From assembly GCF_024529975.1 (NCBI RefSeq), contig NZ_AP024897.1, positions 2,604,001-2,668,000 of the forward strand: a stretch of 64,000 bases of DNA. Reading direction: 5' to 3'. The notes beneath the pieces are model-generated. The model had not been told where the DNA came from. It made no database searches and saw nothing but the letters and a program-made list of their open reading frames with translations. Numbering within the stretch: position 1 is the first letter of the stretch; each line of letters starts with the position of its first letter. Position numbers and translations under genes: made by a program. The stretch comes from Vibrio quintilis (lineage in GTDB: Bacteria > Pseudomonadota > Gammaproteobacteria > Enterobacterales > Vibrionaceae). This document shows, piece by piece, positions 27,482-37,799 of the stretch.

Positions 27482-27523
27482 CTTAACTCCTTGAATTCAA
27501 ACGATGGATGCGGATGTTGTGTT

Positions 27524-27670
27524 TTATTCAGGTGCTTCATCTTCCCGGTTAATCCAACCAGAAAAATTTTCACCTTTATCTTTGTTTTCATAGCTATCCG
27601 GATTATTGATTCGGCCGAAACAATCAGCTCTTTCCATACAGGCAAAGAAACCGAAATAACCGGACCCCAT
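27524..27670 (-). CDS. possible small protein upstream of the ABC importer
   Basis: The frame gives 48 residues starting MGSGYFGFFACMERADCFGR and ending in an acidic tail (WINREDEAPE). It shows bacterial-like codon use and a mixed soluble composition with two Cys, unlike the hydrophobic, Lys-rich overlapping frame. TGAGACT precedes the ATG at 27670; the frame also stays open up to 27715. It ends 43 bases before the receptor ATG, on the same strand, so it could be co-transcribed. It has a single Trp, so it is not an attenuation leader peptide. Family unrecognised. Confidence 0.42.
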   Translation of the reverse strand: MGSGYFGFFACMERADCFGRINNPDSYENKDKGENFSGWINREDEAPE

Positions 27671-27874
27671 AGTCTCATGATAGAATATGAATGATTTATT
27701 TTTATTCTGCTTCATTGTTTATAGTGCAGTACTTGACATTATTACCAGCAAGTTACAACAAAGTGAAGTGGGATTTTTGGTTATCTTCATCCGGATGAGA
27801 AACCGTATGAAACCAGATATGGCCACTAGCCTGAAAGCTGGCAGCCTGTAAAGAAATGCAAAATTGTTAAGCGA

Positions 27875-28327
27875 TCAGAACCAGCGTTCTAATACCGAGC
27901 GATCCAACTGACGAAACGCCCGGTTCAGAATAAATGCAAGCTCTTTATAACGTGGATTTGATTTGATAGGTTCCAGCGCAAAGCCCGTATCGAGAATTTT
28001 CTGATGTAGTTCCCTGTACCAGCTGGCTAAAGCAGGCGGAAGCAAGGTGTTTGCGCGGTTTCCCAGCCACCACATACCCTGTAATGGCAAACTCAGTGCA
28101 AACAGTGCAATCACGATAGATTGGGGAATGGCTTCAGCGTTATCAAAAGCCATTTGAGTCAGAACACTAATTGCAGCAACAGGCGGCATTACTTTAACGC
28201 CAAAACGTGTCGCTTTGATAATGCGCTGTTCCGGGAATAAAGGGGTTAATTCTTTTCGCACAGGCCAGATGTCCATGTACTTTTGTCCATCTCTGAGGCT
28301 ATGCATTATTCCTGCATGATTACTCAT
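27875..28327 (-). CDS. yfbV: UPF0208 membrane protein YfbV
   Basis: The product is about 150 residues. It begins [42 protein letters not shown], distinctive for YfbV, followed by two hydrophobic segments ([18 protein letters not shown] and [20 protein letters not shown]) and a cytoplasmic tail. Inner-membrane protein, implicated in macrodomain insulation in E. coli. It is divergent from ackA, the conserved arrangement in Enterobacteria and Vibrio. ATG 28327 is preferred over TTG 28333. Confidence 0.93.
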   Translation of the reverse strand: MSNHAGIMHSLRDGQKYMDIWPVRKELTPLFPEQRIIKATRFGVKVMPPVAAISVLTQMAFDNAEAIPQSIVIALFALSLPLQGMWWLGNRANTLLPPALASWYRELHQKILDTGFALEPIKSNPRYKELAFILNRAFRQLDRSVLERWF

Positions 28328-28670
28328 AAGCAAATCTCACTCACCAGCATAGTGATTATAATATTAGTTGAAAAAATAAAATAATTCTGCAAAATATTAT
28401 CGGACGTTCATATTTATACAAAATTTTTTTTGTTATCGGGCCTCATTGCCGCTATCCTTGGCGGGCCCTTTTACTGACATTGTTGCTTCGATTTATCATT
28501 TAAGCAACTTTGAAATAAATATTGGCCATAATTAAAGTGTATAACCTTTAAGTGAATCACGATTAGGTGTGCACACGTGATGTTTTTTGACCAAAGTTCG
28601 TATACACAGTATTTAACTGGGTTATTCTTGGTCATTGTTGTATGTAAACCGATTATACAGGTAGTTAATC
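28328..28670. promoter_or_regulatory. yfbV-ackA divergent promoter region
   Basis: 343 bases without a gene. A stem-loop GGGCC...GGCCC followed by four T (28438-28472) could be a leader hairpin or attenuator before ackA. The palindrome TGTGCACA lies near 28570. No small RNA or riboswitch could be recognised. Confidence 0.35.
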
Positions 28671-29867
28671 ATGTCAAAGCTAGTTTTAGTATTAAACTGC
28701 GGTAGTTCTTCACTTAAATTTGCAATCGTAGATGCTGAAAACGGTAATGAATCTCTTACGGGGCTTGCAGAATGTCTTCATCTGCCTGAAGCCCGTATTA
28801 AATGGAAGCTGGATGGAAAACATGAAGCCCAGCTTGGTGATGGTGCCGCTCATGAAGAAGCACTGTCATTTATTGTTGAAACGATTTTAGCCTCTAAACC
28901 TGAACTCGCAGAAAATCTAGCTGCTATCGGTCACCGTATCGTTCATGGTGGTGAACAGTTCACACAATCTGCACTGATTGATGAAGCTGTATTGAAAGGC
29001 ATTGAGGATGCTGCAACATTTGCGCCTCTTCATAATCCGGCGCATGTAATTGGTATTAAAGCGGCCCAAAAAGCATTCCCGAAATTGAAGAATGTTGCCG
29101 TATTCGATACTGCATTCCATCAAACTATGCCTGAAGAAGCGTATTTGTATGCGCTGCCTTATAAGTTATATAAGGAACAAGGTATTCGCCGTTATGGTAT
29201 GCATGGTACGTCTCATCTGTTTATCACACGTGAAGCTGCTGAACGTCTGGGTAAACCTGAGAATGAACTCAATATCATCAACTGCCACTTAGGAAATGGT
29301 GCATCTGTGTGTGCGATTAAGAATGGCAAGTCTGTTGATACATCGATGGGTCTGACACCTCTGGAAGGTCTGGTGATGGGCACACGCTGTGGTGATATTG
29401 ATCCGGCGATCATTTTCCACCTGCACGATACGTTAGGTTATTCTGTTGAACAGATTAACACCATGCTGACAAAAGAGTCGGGCTTACAGGGTTTAACAGA
29501 AGTCACTTCTGACTGTCGTTATGTTGAAGATAACTACGGTACAAAAGAAGACGCAAATCGTGCCATGGACGTTTTCTGCCACCGCCTTGCAAAATATGTT
29601 GCCGGCTATACAGCCTGTCTTGATGGCCGTTTAGACGCCATTGTATTCACAGGCGGTATCGGTGAAAACTCTGCGCCAATTCGTGAGATGGTTCTGAACC
29701 GTCTGGGTATTCTTGGCGTTGAAGCAGATAAAGAAGCAAATCTGAAAGCACGTTTTGGTGGCGAAGGTGTTATCACTACAGAATCAAGCCGGATTCCGGC
29801 CATGGTGATTTCAACCAATGAAGAGTTAGTTATTGCTGAGGATACTGCACGACTAACAGGCATTTAA
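28671..29867 (+). CDS. ackA: acetate kinase
   Basis: Interconverts acetyl phosphate + ADP and acetate + ATP. The product is 398 residues, the usual length. Signatures are the N-terminal [13 protein letters not shown], the central [74 protein letters not shown] and the C-terminal [17 protein letters not shown]. Together with pta it forms the overflow acetate pathway and sets the acetyl-phosphate pool. A strong terminator follows it. Confidence 0.98.
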   Translation: MSKLVLVLNCGSSSLKFAIVDAENGNESLTGLAECLHLPEARIKWKLDGKHEAQLGDGAAHEEALSFIVETILASKPELAENLAAIGHRIVHGGEQFTQSALIDEAVLKGIEDAATFAPLHNPAHVIGIKAAQKAFPKLKNVAVFDTAFHQTMPEEAYLYALPYKLYKEQGIRRYGMHGTSHLFITREAAERLGKPENELNIINCHLGNGASVCAIKNGKSVDTSMGLTPLEGLVMGTRCGDIDPAIIFHLHDTLGYSVEQINTMLTKESGLQGLTEVTSDCRYVEDNYGTKEDANRAMDVFCHRLAKYVAGYTACLDGRLDAIVFTGGIGENSAPIREMVLNRLGILGVEADKEANLKARFGGEGVITTESSRIPAMVISTNEELVIAEDTARLTGI

Positions 29868-29872
29868 TTACG

Positions 29873-29907
29873 AAAACTGGCTAACATGATGTTAGCCAGT
29901 TTTTTTT
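29873..29907 (+). terminator. rho-independent terminator between ackA and pta
   Basis: Stem ACTGGCTAAC / GTTAGCCAGT (29876-29885, 29891-29900) with a 5-base loop, extended by A/T pairs and followed by a T-run to 29907. A near-perfect intrinsic terminator, implying that pta is reached by read-through or its own promoter. Confidence 0.85.
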
Positions 29908-30009
29908 CCGGGGTCTGATATAACATCGCGTATTGTTTATTGGGCTTTATTCCTTTCTGCAATATCACTTTCATAAATATTGCAATCGATAGCTGAAGGT
30001 ACTCTATTC

Positions 30010-32148
30010 ATGTCTCGTACTATTATGCTGATTCCTATTAGCGCTGGTGTTGGTTTAACCAGCGTAAGTTTAGGGGTAATCCGTGCCATGGAGCGCAAGG
30101 GTGTAAAAATTTCTTTTTACAAACCAATCGCCCAACCAAGACACGGCGGCGACCAACCTGATCTGACATCAACTATTCTGAGCTCAAACAGTGACATTAA
30201 AACAGCTGAATCACTGGCAATGTCAAAAGTAGAAGCATTGATGGGTAGTGAACAAATGGACGCTCTGCTGGAAACCATCGTTGAGCGCTATAACTCCATC
30301 AATACGGGTTCTGATGTCACACTGATTGAAGGTCTTGTTCCAACACGTAAACATCCGTTTGCCAACCAGGTTAACGCGGAAGTTGCGAAAACTTTAGGCG
30401 CTGAAATTGTATTTGTTGCGACGCCAGGTACTGACAACCCATCTCAATTGAAAGAGCGAATTGAAGTGGCTTGTTCTAACTTCGGTGGCACAAAAAATCA
30501 ACACATTTCTGGTGTCATTATCAACAAACTGAATGCACCGGTTGATGAAGCTGGTCGGACCCGCCCTGACCTGTCAGAAATCTTTGATGATGCTGACAGT
30601 GCACTTCAGACCAACCTCGAAGTGATGCAAATCTTCAACTCCAGTCCTATCCGGGTACTGGGTTGTATTCCATGGCGTGTCGACCTGATTGCAACCCGTG
30701 CAATCGATATGGCGAAGCACCTGAACGCTGAAATCATTAGTGCTGGTGACATCAATACGCGCAGAATTAAGAGCATTACCTTCTGCGCACGTTCACTACC
30801 AAATATGATTGAACATTTCCGTCCGGGTTCACTGCTTGTCACTTCTGCAGACCGTCCTGATGTCATTGTTGCAGCGGCTCTGGCAGCAATGAACGGTGTT
30901 GAAATTGGTGCTGTATTGCTCACTGGCGGATACGATATTCCTAAAGAAATCGTCGGTCTGTGTAAACCAGCGTTTGAATCTGGATTGCCAATATTCAAAG
31001 CACAAGGCAATACATGGCAAACGTCTCTGAATCTGCAAAGCTTTAGTCTGGAAGTACCAGCAGATGATAAAGAACGTATCGAGTTCGTTAATGAACACAT
31101 CGCAAGTCATATTGACGGTCCTTGGGTTGATACATTGACAGAAACAACGGCTGGTGTTCGTCGCCTTAGCCCGCCGGCTTTCCGTTATCAGCTGACTGAA
31201 TATGCCCGTCGTGCGAACAAACGTATTGTGTTACCTGAAGGTGATGAGCCTCGTACCGTGAAAGCTGCATCTATCTGTGCAGAACGTGGTATCGCTGAAT
31301 GTGTGCTGTTAGGTAACCCTGAAGATATTAAACGCGTCGCTGATCAGCAAGGTGTTGTTCTGGGTACAGGGATTACAATTATCAATCCTGAAGAAGTACG
31401 TGAACAATACGTCGCTCGCCTGGTCGAATTACGTAAGAATAAAGGCATGACTGAAGTTGTTGCCCGTGAACAGCTTCAGGATACTGTTGTTCTTGGCACA
31501 ATGATGCTTGAGAAAGCTGAAGTTGATGGTCTGGTTTCCGGTGCTGTTCACACAACAGCGAATACAATCCGTCCACCGTTGCAATTAATCAAAACAGCGC
31601 CAAATGCGTCACTGGTTTCTTCCATCTTCTTCATGCTGCTGCCTGATCAGGTACTGGTATACGGAGATTGTGCAATTAACCCGGATCCAAATGCAGAACA
31701 ACTGGCTGAAATTGCTATCCAGTCAGCAGATTCAGCAAAAGCATTTGGTATTGACCCACGTGTTGCAATGATTTCTTACTCAACAGGTACGTCCGGACAG
31801 GGCGAAGATGTTGAGAAAGTACGTGAAGCGACCCGTATTGCACAGGAAAAACGTCCTGATTTGGTTATTGATGGTCCACTTCAGTACGATGCTGCGATTA
31901 TGGAAAACGTGGCGGCATCTAAAGCACCTAACTCTCCTGTTGCCGGTAAAGCGACTGTATTTGTATTCCCGGATCTGAATACGGGTAATACAACATACAA
32001 AGCGGTACAACGTTCAGCAGATTTGGTTTCTATTGGTCCGATGCTGCAGGGTATGCGTAAACCTGTTAACGATTTGTCCCGTGGTGCACTGGTTGACGAT
32101 ATCGTTTATACAGTTGCACTGACAGCGATTCAGGCAGGTCAGGAATAA
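30010..32148 (+). CDS. pta: phosphate acetyltransferase
   Basis: Converts acetyl-CoA + phosphate to acetyl phosphate + CoA. The product is 712 residues, the long three-domain gammaproteobacterial type: an N-terminal P-loop-like domain ([22 protein letters not shown]), a central DRTGG domain ([20 protein letters not shown]) and a C-terminal PTA catalytic domain ([64 protein letters not shown]). ATG 30010 has GAAGGT upstream; an earlier TTG at 29980 is unlikely. Confidence 0.98.
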   Translation: MSRTIMLIPISAGVGLTSVSLGVIRAMERKGVKISFYKPIAQPRHGGDQPDLTSTILSSNSDIKTAESLAMSKVEALMGSEQMDALLETIVERYNSINTGSDVTLIEGLVPTRKHPFANQVNAEVAKTLGAEIVFVATPGTDNPSQLKERIEVACSNFGGTKNQHISGVIINKLNAPVDEAGRTRPDLSEIFDDADSALQTNLEVMQIFNSSPIRVLGCIPWRVDLIATRAIDMAKHLNAEIISAGDINTRRIKSITFCARSLPNMIEHFRPGSLLVTSADRPDVIVAAALAAMNGVEIGAVLLTGGYDIPKEIVGLCKPAFESGLPIFKAQGNTWQTSLNLQSFSLEVPADDKERIEFVNEHIASHIDGPWVDTLTETTAGVRRLSPPAFRYQLTEYARRANKRIVLPEGDEPRTVKAASICAERGIAECVLLGNPEDIKRVADQQGVVLGTGITIINPEEVREQYVARLVELRKNKGMTEVVAREQLQDTVVLGTMMLEKAEVDGLVSGAVHTTANTIRPPLQLIKTAPNASLVSSIFFMLLPDQVLVYGDCAINPDPNAEQLAEIAIQSADSAKAFGIDPRVAMISYSTGTSGQGEDVEKVREATRIAQEKRPDLVIDGPLQYDAAIMENVAASKAPNSPVAGKATVFVFPDLNTGNTTYKAVQRSADLVSIGPMLQGMRKPVNDLSRGALVDDIVYTVALTAIQAGQE

Positions 32149-32186
32149 ATCTGATTATTGTGCCTTAGTCAGCTAAGCAAATGATA

Positions 32187-32227
32187 AGCCTCTGAAACGA
32201 ATTTCGTGGCAGAGGCTTTTATTTTTT
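32187..32227 (+). terminator. terminator after pta
   Basis: Stem AAGCCTCTG / CAGAGGCTT (32187-32195, 32210-32218) with an inner CGAA/TTCG pairing, followed by TTTTATTTTTT. Confidence 0.85.
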
Positions 32228-32248
32228 CACAGCTAATCGCCTAATCAC

Positions 32249-33190
32249 TCATAGCTTACGGCCATGGGGGGACTCAAGGCCCATCGCCGGTCCCGACGGG
32301 ACAATCTGAGTCGGATTAATTCCGGTATGACTGAAATAATAGTGACGTTTTATATGATAAAAGTCGACCGTTTCTTTAATACCCGGCATTTGATAGAGCT
32401 CCTTCAGATAACCATACAAATTCGGATAATCAGCGATTCGCTGCTTGTTACACTTGAAATGACCAACATAAACCGCATCAAAACGAATTAATGTCGTAAA
32501 CAACCGCCAGTCTGCTTCTGTCAGTCTCTTCCCGGTCAGATAACGATGAGTCGCCAGATGCCTTTCTACCTTATCTAATGCATCAAACAGTGACTGGTAA
32601 GCTTCTTCATAAGCTTCCTGACTGGTAGCAAAACCACAGCGATAAACGCCATTATTGATGTTAGGGTAAATAAATTCATTCCAATTATCGATTTCATGCC
32701 GCAATTCCTGCGGATAATAATCGTCATGGTTTCCTGTCAATGCATTAAATGCGCTGTTAAACATCCGGATAATATCTGACGATTCGTTACTGACAATCGT
32801 GTTCAGTTTTTTATCCCATAAAACAGGAACAGTAACTCTGCCGGTATAGTCAGAACGGGCATGTGTGTACAACTGGTGCAAACGTGTATAACCAAACAGC
32901 GGTTCAGGAATTCCAAAACTCCACCCTTCAGATAACATATCAGGGCACACCACCGTAACATCAATACAGGACTCAAGCTGCTTCAAATGACGAAAAATCA
33001 GTGTCCGGTGCGCCCAGGGACAAGCCAGCGAAACATACAGGTGATACCTGTCTGCCTCAGGCGCAAAAACAGCGCCCTCTTCTTCTGATATCCAATCACG
33101 AAATACAGCATTTTCCCGGATAAATTTACCCGCATGACGTTTTGTATCATACCAGACATCGTGCCAAACACCTTCAACCAGCTTTCCCAT
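32249..33190 (-). CDS. yqjG: glutathionyl-hydroquinone reductase (YqjG/ECM4 family)
   Basis: Omega/Xi-class glutathione transferase fold reducing glutathionyl-hydroquinones. The product is 313 residues: the N-terminal thioredoxin-like half has the catalytic cysteine in YVSLACPWAHRTLIFR, then VTVVCPDMLSEGWSF and VPVLWDKKLNTIVSNESSDIIRMFN. The C-terminal helical half has ADWRLFTTLIRFDAVYVGHFKCN, a hallmark of this family. Stand-alone gene; the downstream spacer is shared with pta in convergent orientation. Confidence 0.92.
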   Translation of the reverse strand: MGKLVEGVWHDVWYDTKRHAGKFIRENAVFRDWISEEEGAVFAPEADRYHLYVSLACPWAHRTLIFRHLKQLESCIDVTVVCPDMLSEGWSFGIPEPLFGYTRLHQLYTHARSDYTGRVTVPVLWDKKLNTIVSNESSDIIRMFNSAFNALTGNHDDYYPQELRHEIDNWNEFIYPNINNGVYRCGFATSQEAYEEAYQSLFDALDKVERHLATHRYLTGKRLTEADWRLFTTLIRFDAVYVGHFKCNKQRIADYPNLYGYLKELYQMPGIKETVDFYHIKRHYYFSHTGINPTQIVPSGPAMGLESPHGRKL

Positions 33191-33722
33191 GAAGCACCTT
33201 TAATCATCAATAAAACTTTATTTTCTATTGTAGGAAAAAGTTCAAAATATAACATTCATTAAACCTGTCGTTCATGTTCAAATATTTTGAATAATATTTA
33301 TCACCAACAAAAATCCACAAGTAAAATATACAAAACAATTCATTTAAAATAAAATTATACCTATTTTAATTATTTCATTCTTTTAATTTAAATTAGCATA
33401 TAAATCATATAAAAATAAAAAAACCAAAGGAAACACTCTATTAAAATATAAAAATAAATTTACAGAAAATTTGTTCAGTGAGAAACATTTTAAAATCAAT
33501 CCGGATGAAAAAATCATGACAGAAAGCATGACAACTCAATGACGATAAGCACTTACCATTACTCGTTTTCTCTGAAAATTGTCGACCTTTATATTCATCT
33601 TTCAAAAAAACCGGGTATATATCAAATTAACTCAGTATAAATTTAAATATATATCACTCCGGCAGTGATAAGTTGAAACAAGTCAGGTAAAATATAAAGA
33701 TCTATGTAAAAGGAGAATAACA
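33191..33722. other. very AT-rich intergenic region
   Basis: 532 bases between divergent yqjG and scrK, visibly much richer in A/T than its neighbours, with several near-random poly-A/T stretches (33300-33480). It must carry both promoters. I see no ScrR-like operator of the type found near scrB and scrA, no open frame of note and no structured RNA. Confidence 0.5.
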
Positions 33723-34646
33723 GTGAATAAGATTTGGTTAACCGGAGACGCCGTCGTAGATCTAATTCCCGACGGGTCATCCCATTATTTGAGATGTCCG
33801 GGTGGCGCCCCTGCAAATGTTGCCGTTGGTATTTCACGTTTAGGCGGAAACTGCGCATTTTTTGGCAGAGTCGGGAAGGATCCAATGGGCAAATTCATGC
33901 AGCAAACTCTGGCGCATGAAAAAGTTGACACGCAACATCTGATATCTGATTCAGACCACAGAACTTCAACAGTTGTTGTAGATCTGGATGATCAGGGAGA
34001 AAGAAGTTTTACCTTTATGGTCAAACCAAGTGCTGATCAATTTTTATCCATGGATGATATTCCAGCATTCCAGAGCGGGGAATGGCTTCATGTTTGTTCG
34101 ATCGCCTTAGCCAATGATCCGAGCCGGAGTGCAACAAAAGAAGCCATTCAGCGCATCAAACAAAATGGCGGATTTTTCAGTTTTGACCCGAATTTACGTG
34201 AAGAAGTCTGGGCAAAACCGGAAGAGATGATACCAACGGTCATGGATGTGGTTCGTCAGGCAGATGTTGTTAAATTTTCTGAAGAAGAATTAACTTTACT
34301 CACGGCAACAAATTCGATGGATGAAGCACTGCAGACTTTGCAGCAATACGCCATTCCACTGGTAGTAATTACACTGGGTGCTGAGGGCACACTGGTTGTG
34401 ACTGAAAATAAAAGAGTGAAAGTGCCCAGCCGTTCAGTTCAGGTAGTTGATACAACCGGAGCAGGTGATGCCTTTGTCGGCGGTCTGCTTTGTCGTCTGG
34501 CAGAGTCGCAACAATGGCAAAATGAAGAAGCGATTCTGGATGCAGTTACCTGGGGCAACTGCTGTGGCGGACTGGCAACCACTCAAAAAGGTGCCATGAC
34601 TGCATTACCAACGCGGGAAGCATTGCTTCAGCTGATAACCGGTTAA
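33723..34646 (+). CDS. scrK: fructokinase
   Basis: Phosphorylates the fructose released from sucrose-6-phosphate by ScrB. The product is 307 residues, PfkB/ribokinase family: N-terminal GGAPANVAVGISRLGG (substrate loop), GRVGKDPMGKFM, and the C-terminal VVDTTGAGDAFVGGLLCRL with the catalytic Asp of GAGD. Start is GTG at 33723 with AGGAG upstream. It is convergent with scrB, so it forms its own transcription unit in the sucrose regulon. Confidence 0.9.
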   Translation: MNKIWLTGDAVVDLIPDGSSHYLRCPGGAPANVAVGISRLGGNCAFFGRVGKDPMGKFMQQTLAHEKVDTQHLISDSDHRTSTVVVDLDDQGERSFTFMVKPSADQFLSMDDIPAFQSGEWLHVCSIALANDPSRSATKEAIQRIKQNGGFFSFDPNLREEVWAKPEEMIPTVMDVVRQADVVKFSEEELTLLTATNSMDEALQTLQQYAIPLVVITLGAEGTLVVTENKRVKVPSRSVQVVDTTGAGDAFVGGLLCRLAESQQWQNEEAILDAVTWGNCCGGLATTQKGAMTALPTREALLQLITG

Positions 34647-34651
34647 GTACT

Positions 34652-34683
34652 ACAGGGTGAATTCCTGAATGAAGTCACCCTGT
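34652..34683. other. hairpin between convergent scrK and scrB
   Basis: Stem ACAGGGTGA / TCACCCTGT (34652-34660, 34675-34683). No T-run on either side, so it is a 3'-end structure and not a classical terminator. Confidence 0.5.
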
Positions 34684-34709
34684 GAAACAAAACCTGCTGG
34701 CTTAGATAA

Positions 34710-36338
34710 TCAGCGCAGATAAGGCATCTGAGGTGCCTTAAGCTTATATACCTGTAATTTAGCCGCTCCTTTTAAAGAAACCTGTGTGGCTGCCTCTGGA
34801 GTAAATATCCGGGCAGTCATGACAGCTTCTCCACCATTAATAAACACTTCCAGTGAAGAATTATCTGCCAGTATCTGAAGTTCAACCGTATCCGAATCCA
34901 GTGCAACTTCTCTGATTGTGTCGCCTTCTTCCAGTTGAGTATTGGAACGATCAAAGATCAGGCGACGATTTTCTGCATCGAGCAACAACTCTGCAAAATA
35001 AGCTGAATCTTCAAACAACCTCAGACAACTACCCCATGTCAGTTGGGTATGTAATTCGAATGTTTTTGTTTTCAGATCAACGCAGCTGTCTGCCAGCTCA
35101 TACTCTCTGACTTCAGAACGCAATGTTTCCAACTCTTTTTGCGGCTTCTGAATCAGCTTGCCATTCTCTGAACTCAGTTCCCGCAATGCGGTTAACTGAT
35201 GCACCCAGTTTCCTGACCGGCAGGATGGCTGAGTCCACTCATCAGGTAATCCCATCCAGCCACACATGACCCGACGGCCATCTTTGGTTTGCATACTTTG
35301 TGGCGCGTAAAAATCAAAACCATAGTCGAGCGTCTGTAATTGTGACAACATCACTTCATCATTATCACCAAAAGTCAGACGGGCAATTCTGTTCTGATGA
35401 GGAACGGTATTGTACTCACTGCCGGAATCAATTCCCTGAGGTGAAAACGCAAAATAATAGTCTCCGTCCAGAGCAAAAACATCCGGACATTCCCACATAT
35501 AACCGTAGTCACCCAGTTCATCGCCGTATAAACGGTCAAATTCCCAGTGATGTAAATCTTCAGAGTGATACACCGCAAGCCGACCTTTCATCTCTGTGGT
35601 CTGTGCGCCTAAAAACAGCAACCAGCGACCTTCACGGTGAATAATCTTCGGATCCCGGATGTGTTCAGTCACTCCCGGTGGCAATTCACGGATGAGCGGG
35701 CCAAGTTTACGCAGATTCTTACCGTCTTCAGACACGGCTGCACATTGCATCGTCTGCCGGTGGCGCTCTTCACCCAGACGGGTATTTCCGGTATAAAAAA
35801 CCATCAACTCGTTATCAAGACTCACTGCATGCCCGGAATAGGCACCATGACTGTCAAACCAATCCGATGGCGTCAGGGCCACATCATCCCATTCCCAGTT
35901 CAGCAAATCCTGGCTGGTTGTATGCACCCAATATTTGTCTGTATGGGAACATCCGATCGGCGACCATTGATAATAAAGATGATATTCACCCTGATGATAA
36001 ATGAATCCATTCGGGTCATTCACCAGCCCCTGAGGGCCGGCAATATGCCATGCCGGGCGATATTGACATGAGGTTGGATGAGAGAACTGCTTAATCTTTT
36101 CCCGCTGACGGGCTTCAATTTTCCGTCCCAAATCAAATAATGATGCTTCAGAGACAGGATCACCGGATAAATCGACGATATGCCATTCACTGATCACTTG
36201 TTTCAGCACTGCATCAGACGGTAATGCACCAACAAGCTCAGGGTCTTCTACGGCAAGAGAAAGGTGGCCTTCAGGTAACAGGACACGGTATACATTGTTA
36301 ATACCTCCTGCCAGTTTGACGAGATCTTCGATATGCAT
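34710..36338 (-). CDS. scrB: sucrose-6-phosphate hydrolase (GH32)
   Basis: Splits sucrose-6-phosphate, the ScrA product, into glucose-6-phosphate and fructose. The product is 542 residues. About 95 N-terminal helical residues precede the five-bladed propeller, as in other Vibrio-type ScrB. The nucleophile is Asp108 in LVNDPNGFIYH, the transition-state Asp lies in HIRDPKIIH and the acid/base Glu in MWECPDVF. A beta-sandwich domain ends the protein. It is preceded by a ScrR-type operator at 36356-36375. Confidence 0.95.
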   Translation of the reverse strand: MHIEDLVKLAGGINNVYRVLLPEGHLSLAVEDPELVGALPSDAVLKQVISEWHIVDLSGDPVSEASLFDLGRKIEARQREKIKQFSHPTSCQYRPAWHIAGPQGLVNDPNGFIYHQGEYHLYYQWSPIGCSHTDKYWVHTTSQDLLNWEWDDVALTPSDWFDSHGAYSGHAVSLDNELMVFYTGNTRLGEERHRQTMQCAAVSEDGKNLRKLGPLIRELPPGVTEHIRDPKIIHREGRWLLFLGAQTTEMKGRLAVYHSEDLHHWEFDRLYGDELGDYGYMWECPDVFALDGDYYFAFSPQGIDSGSEYNTVPHQNRIARLTFGDNDEVMLSQLQTLDYGFDFYAPQSMQTKDGRRVMCGWMGLPDEWTQPSCRSGNWVHQLTALRELSSENGKLIQKPQKELETLRSEVREYELADSCVDLKTKTFELHTQLTWGSCLRLFEDSAYFAELLLDAENRRLIFDRSNTQLEEGDTIREVALDSDTVELQILADNSSLEVFINGGEAVMTARIFTPEAATQVSLKGAAKLQVYKLKAPQMPYLR

Positions 36339-36355
36339 TCTGGTTAATCCTATTC

Positions 36356-36375
36356 TTTGGGAACGATTTCAAAAA
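36356..36375. promoter_or_regulatory. ScrR-type operator upstream of scrB
   Basis: TTTGGGAACGATTTCAAAAA lies 18 bases upstream of the scrB start, over the expected promoter. It matches the reverse complement of the site before scrA (37733-37753) at nearly all positions: TTTGGGAACG-T-TT-CAAAA. LacI-family repressors bind such CG-centred palindromes. Confidence 0.7.
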
Positions 36376-36563
36376 TATAAAATTCCATAATAAATGGCAA
36401 GCCTGTCCCCACAAAAGTGATACAGGCGTCAAGTGAATATTCAGCGGTTTATCGCGTATGAATCGCGCTGGATAAAGTAAGTCACTACAGTTTGTAGGTT
36501 TATACAATTTTGAAGAAATTTACGATTATGTGAGAGTCATCAAAGTTTAGGAAGTCTCGTCTT

Positions 36564-37550
36564 TTAACAGGTTTCCCGGTCAACATGCTGGAATGTGAGA
36601 ACGACTTTACACATTTCCTGGCCCAGACCACTGATTCTGTCTAACAACATTCTGGCGGCATTTTCCCCGGCTTTATCGAACGCATAATTAAATGTTGACA
36701 GTGACGGATGACTAATCAGAGCCAGCTCATCATTACCAACCCCCAACACTTTGACATCTTCTCCGACCTGAATCCCCATCTCACGCATTGCTTTTATTGC
36801 ACCCACAGCAATCCGGTCAGTCGCACAGAAAATGCCGTCAGTCTCAGGGTAATTCTGTAGCCAGGTTCTGGCCAGCTGGTAGCCGGAGTCAATTGAAAAA
36901 CTGCCATGTGCATGAAACAGAGGGGTCAGTTCATGCGCAGCCAACGCCTGTTTCAGGCCACGGGAACGTAATTCATCAACAGCGAGGTCATCACTTTGCA
37001 CACCAATAAAGCCAACGTGCTGACACCCTTTCTCCACCAAACGCTTTCCGGCTTCATAACCAACCCGTAAATCGTCATGGACAATACTTGGAATATCAAA
37101 CATAGAACCATCCTGACCGACCAGAACAACCGGGACAGAGGAAGTCTGAATGATTTGAACTAAGGATGAATCAAGATGTGTGGCATAGAAGATAATCCCT
37201 TCCACACGTTTCTGATTAAAAATCCGGATAAATTCCAGCTCTTTGTCATGATCCTGATGAGAGTTGGCTAACAAAACCTGTTTGCCCGCTTCTTCAAACA
37301 CCGCGGTCAAACCGTCGACCCCCTGTGCAGTCGCATGAGATGAAACCCGGGGAACGACGACACCAATCAGATTTGTCTTTTGCGATTTCAGATCTTTTGC
37401 AACCTGATTCAATACATAACCACATTCTTTAACGGCTTCCAGGACTTTAATCTTCGTGGACTCTTTTACACCATACTCATCATTAATCACACGTGAAACG
37501 GTTGACTTAGAAACCCCGGCCAGCCGGGCCACATCATGTAAACTCGCCAT
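36564..37550 (-). CDS. scrR: LacI-family sucrose operon repressor
   Basis: The product is 328 residues. The N-terminal HTH MASLHDVARLAGVSKSTVSRVIN and hinge YVLNQVAKDLKSQKTNLIGVVVP are standard LacI type; the rest is a periplasmic-binding-like ligand domain. Located between scrB and scrA, divergent from scrA, with matching operators at both. The ligand is probably fructose or a sucrose derivative; family knowledge only. Confidence 0.9.
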   Translation of the reverse strand: MASLHDVARLAGVSKSTVSRVINDEYGVKESTKIKVLEAVKECGYVLNQVAKDLKSQKTNLIGVVVPRVSSHATAQGVDGLTAVFEEAGKQVLLANSHQDHDKELEFIRIFNQKRVEGIIFYATHLDSSLVQIIQTSSVPVVLVGQDGSMFDIPSIVHDDLRVGYEAGKRLVEKGCQHVGFIGVQSDDLAVDELRSRGLKQALAAHELTPLFHAHGSFSIDSGYQLARTWLQNYPETDGIFCATDRIAVGAIKAMREMGIQVGEDVKVLGVGNDELALISHPSLSTFNYAFDKAGENAARMLLDRISGLGQEMCKVVLTFQHVDRETC

Positions 37551-37732
37551 AGATCAAACATACCTTTTTACTTCAGAACCGACCGCAACAATAGCAGTTA
37601 TCGCAATAATTACTGCCGGAAATAACGTGATTCTACCCTTGTTTTCGAATCAATTCTCCGATCGATTGGAGATCTGATTCACATAATGGGTTTCTTGGTT
37701 TTGACCATTGGTAAAATATTGACAAAAATCTC

Positions 37733-37753
37733 TTTTGCAAACGTTCCCAAAAC
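37733..37753. promoter_or_regulatory. ScrR-type operator upstream of scrA
   Basis: TTTTGCAAACG followed by TTCCCAAAAC, the reverse-complement counterpart of the scrB site, centred about 57 bases before the scrA ATG. TTGACC (37701) and TTGACA (37720) lie just upstream as possible -35 boxes, so binding would block transcription. Confidence 0.7.
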
Positions 37754-37799
37754 ATATTGTACTCATACGATATCCAATAACAGAAACCGGAGTTAACTT

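Noticed and set aside
27478..27678. Overlapping minus-strand frame of 66 codons upstream of the ABC receptor
   Set aside because: It runs into the receptor start, has a Lys/Ile-biased composition and no ribosome site; the 27524-27670 frame looks better.
28438..28472. Small RNA or terminator in the ackA upstream region
   Set aside because: Only one modest stem with four T and no promoter context; kept as a note in the spacer entry only.
33191..33722. Horizontally acquired fragment because of high A/T
   Set aside because: The bias is limited to a spacer; flanking genes have normal composition and no repeats or integrase mark the edges.
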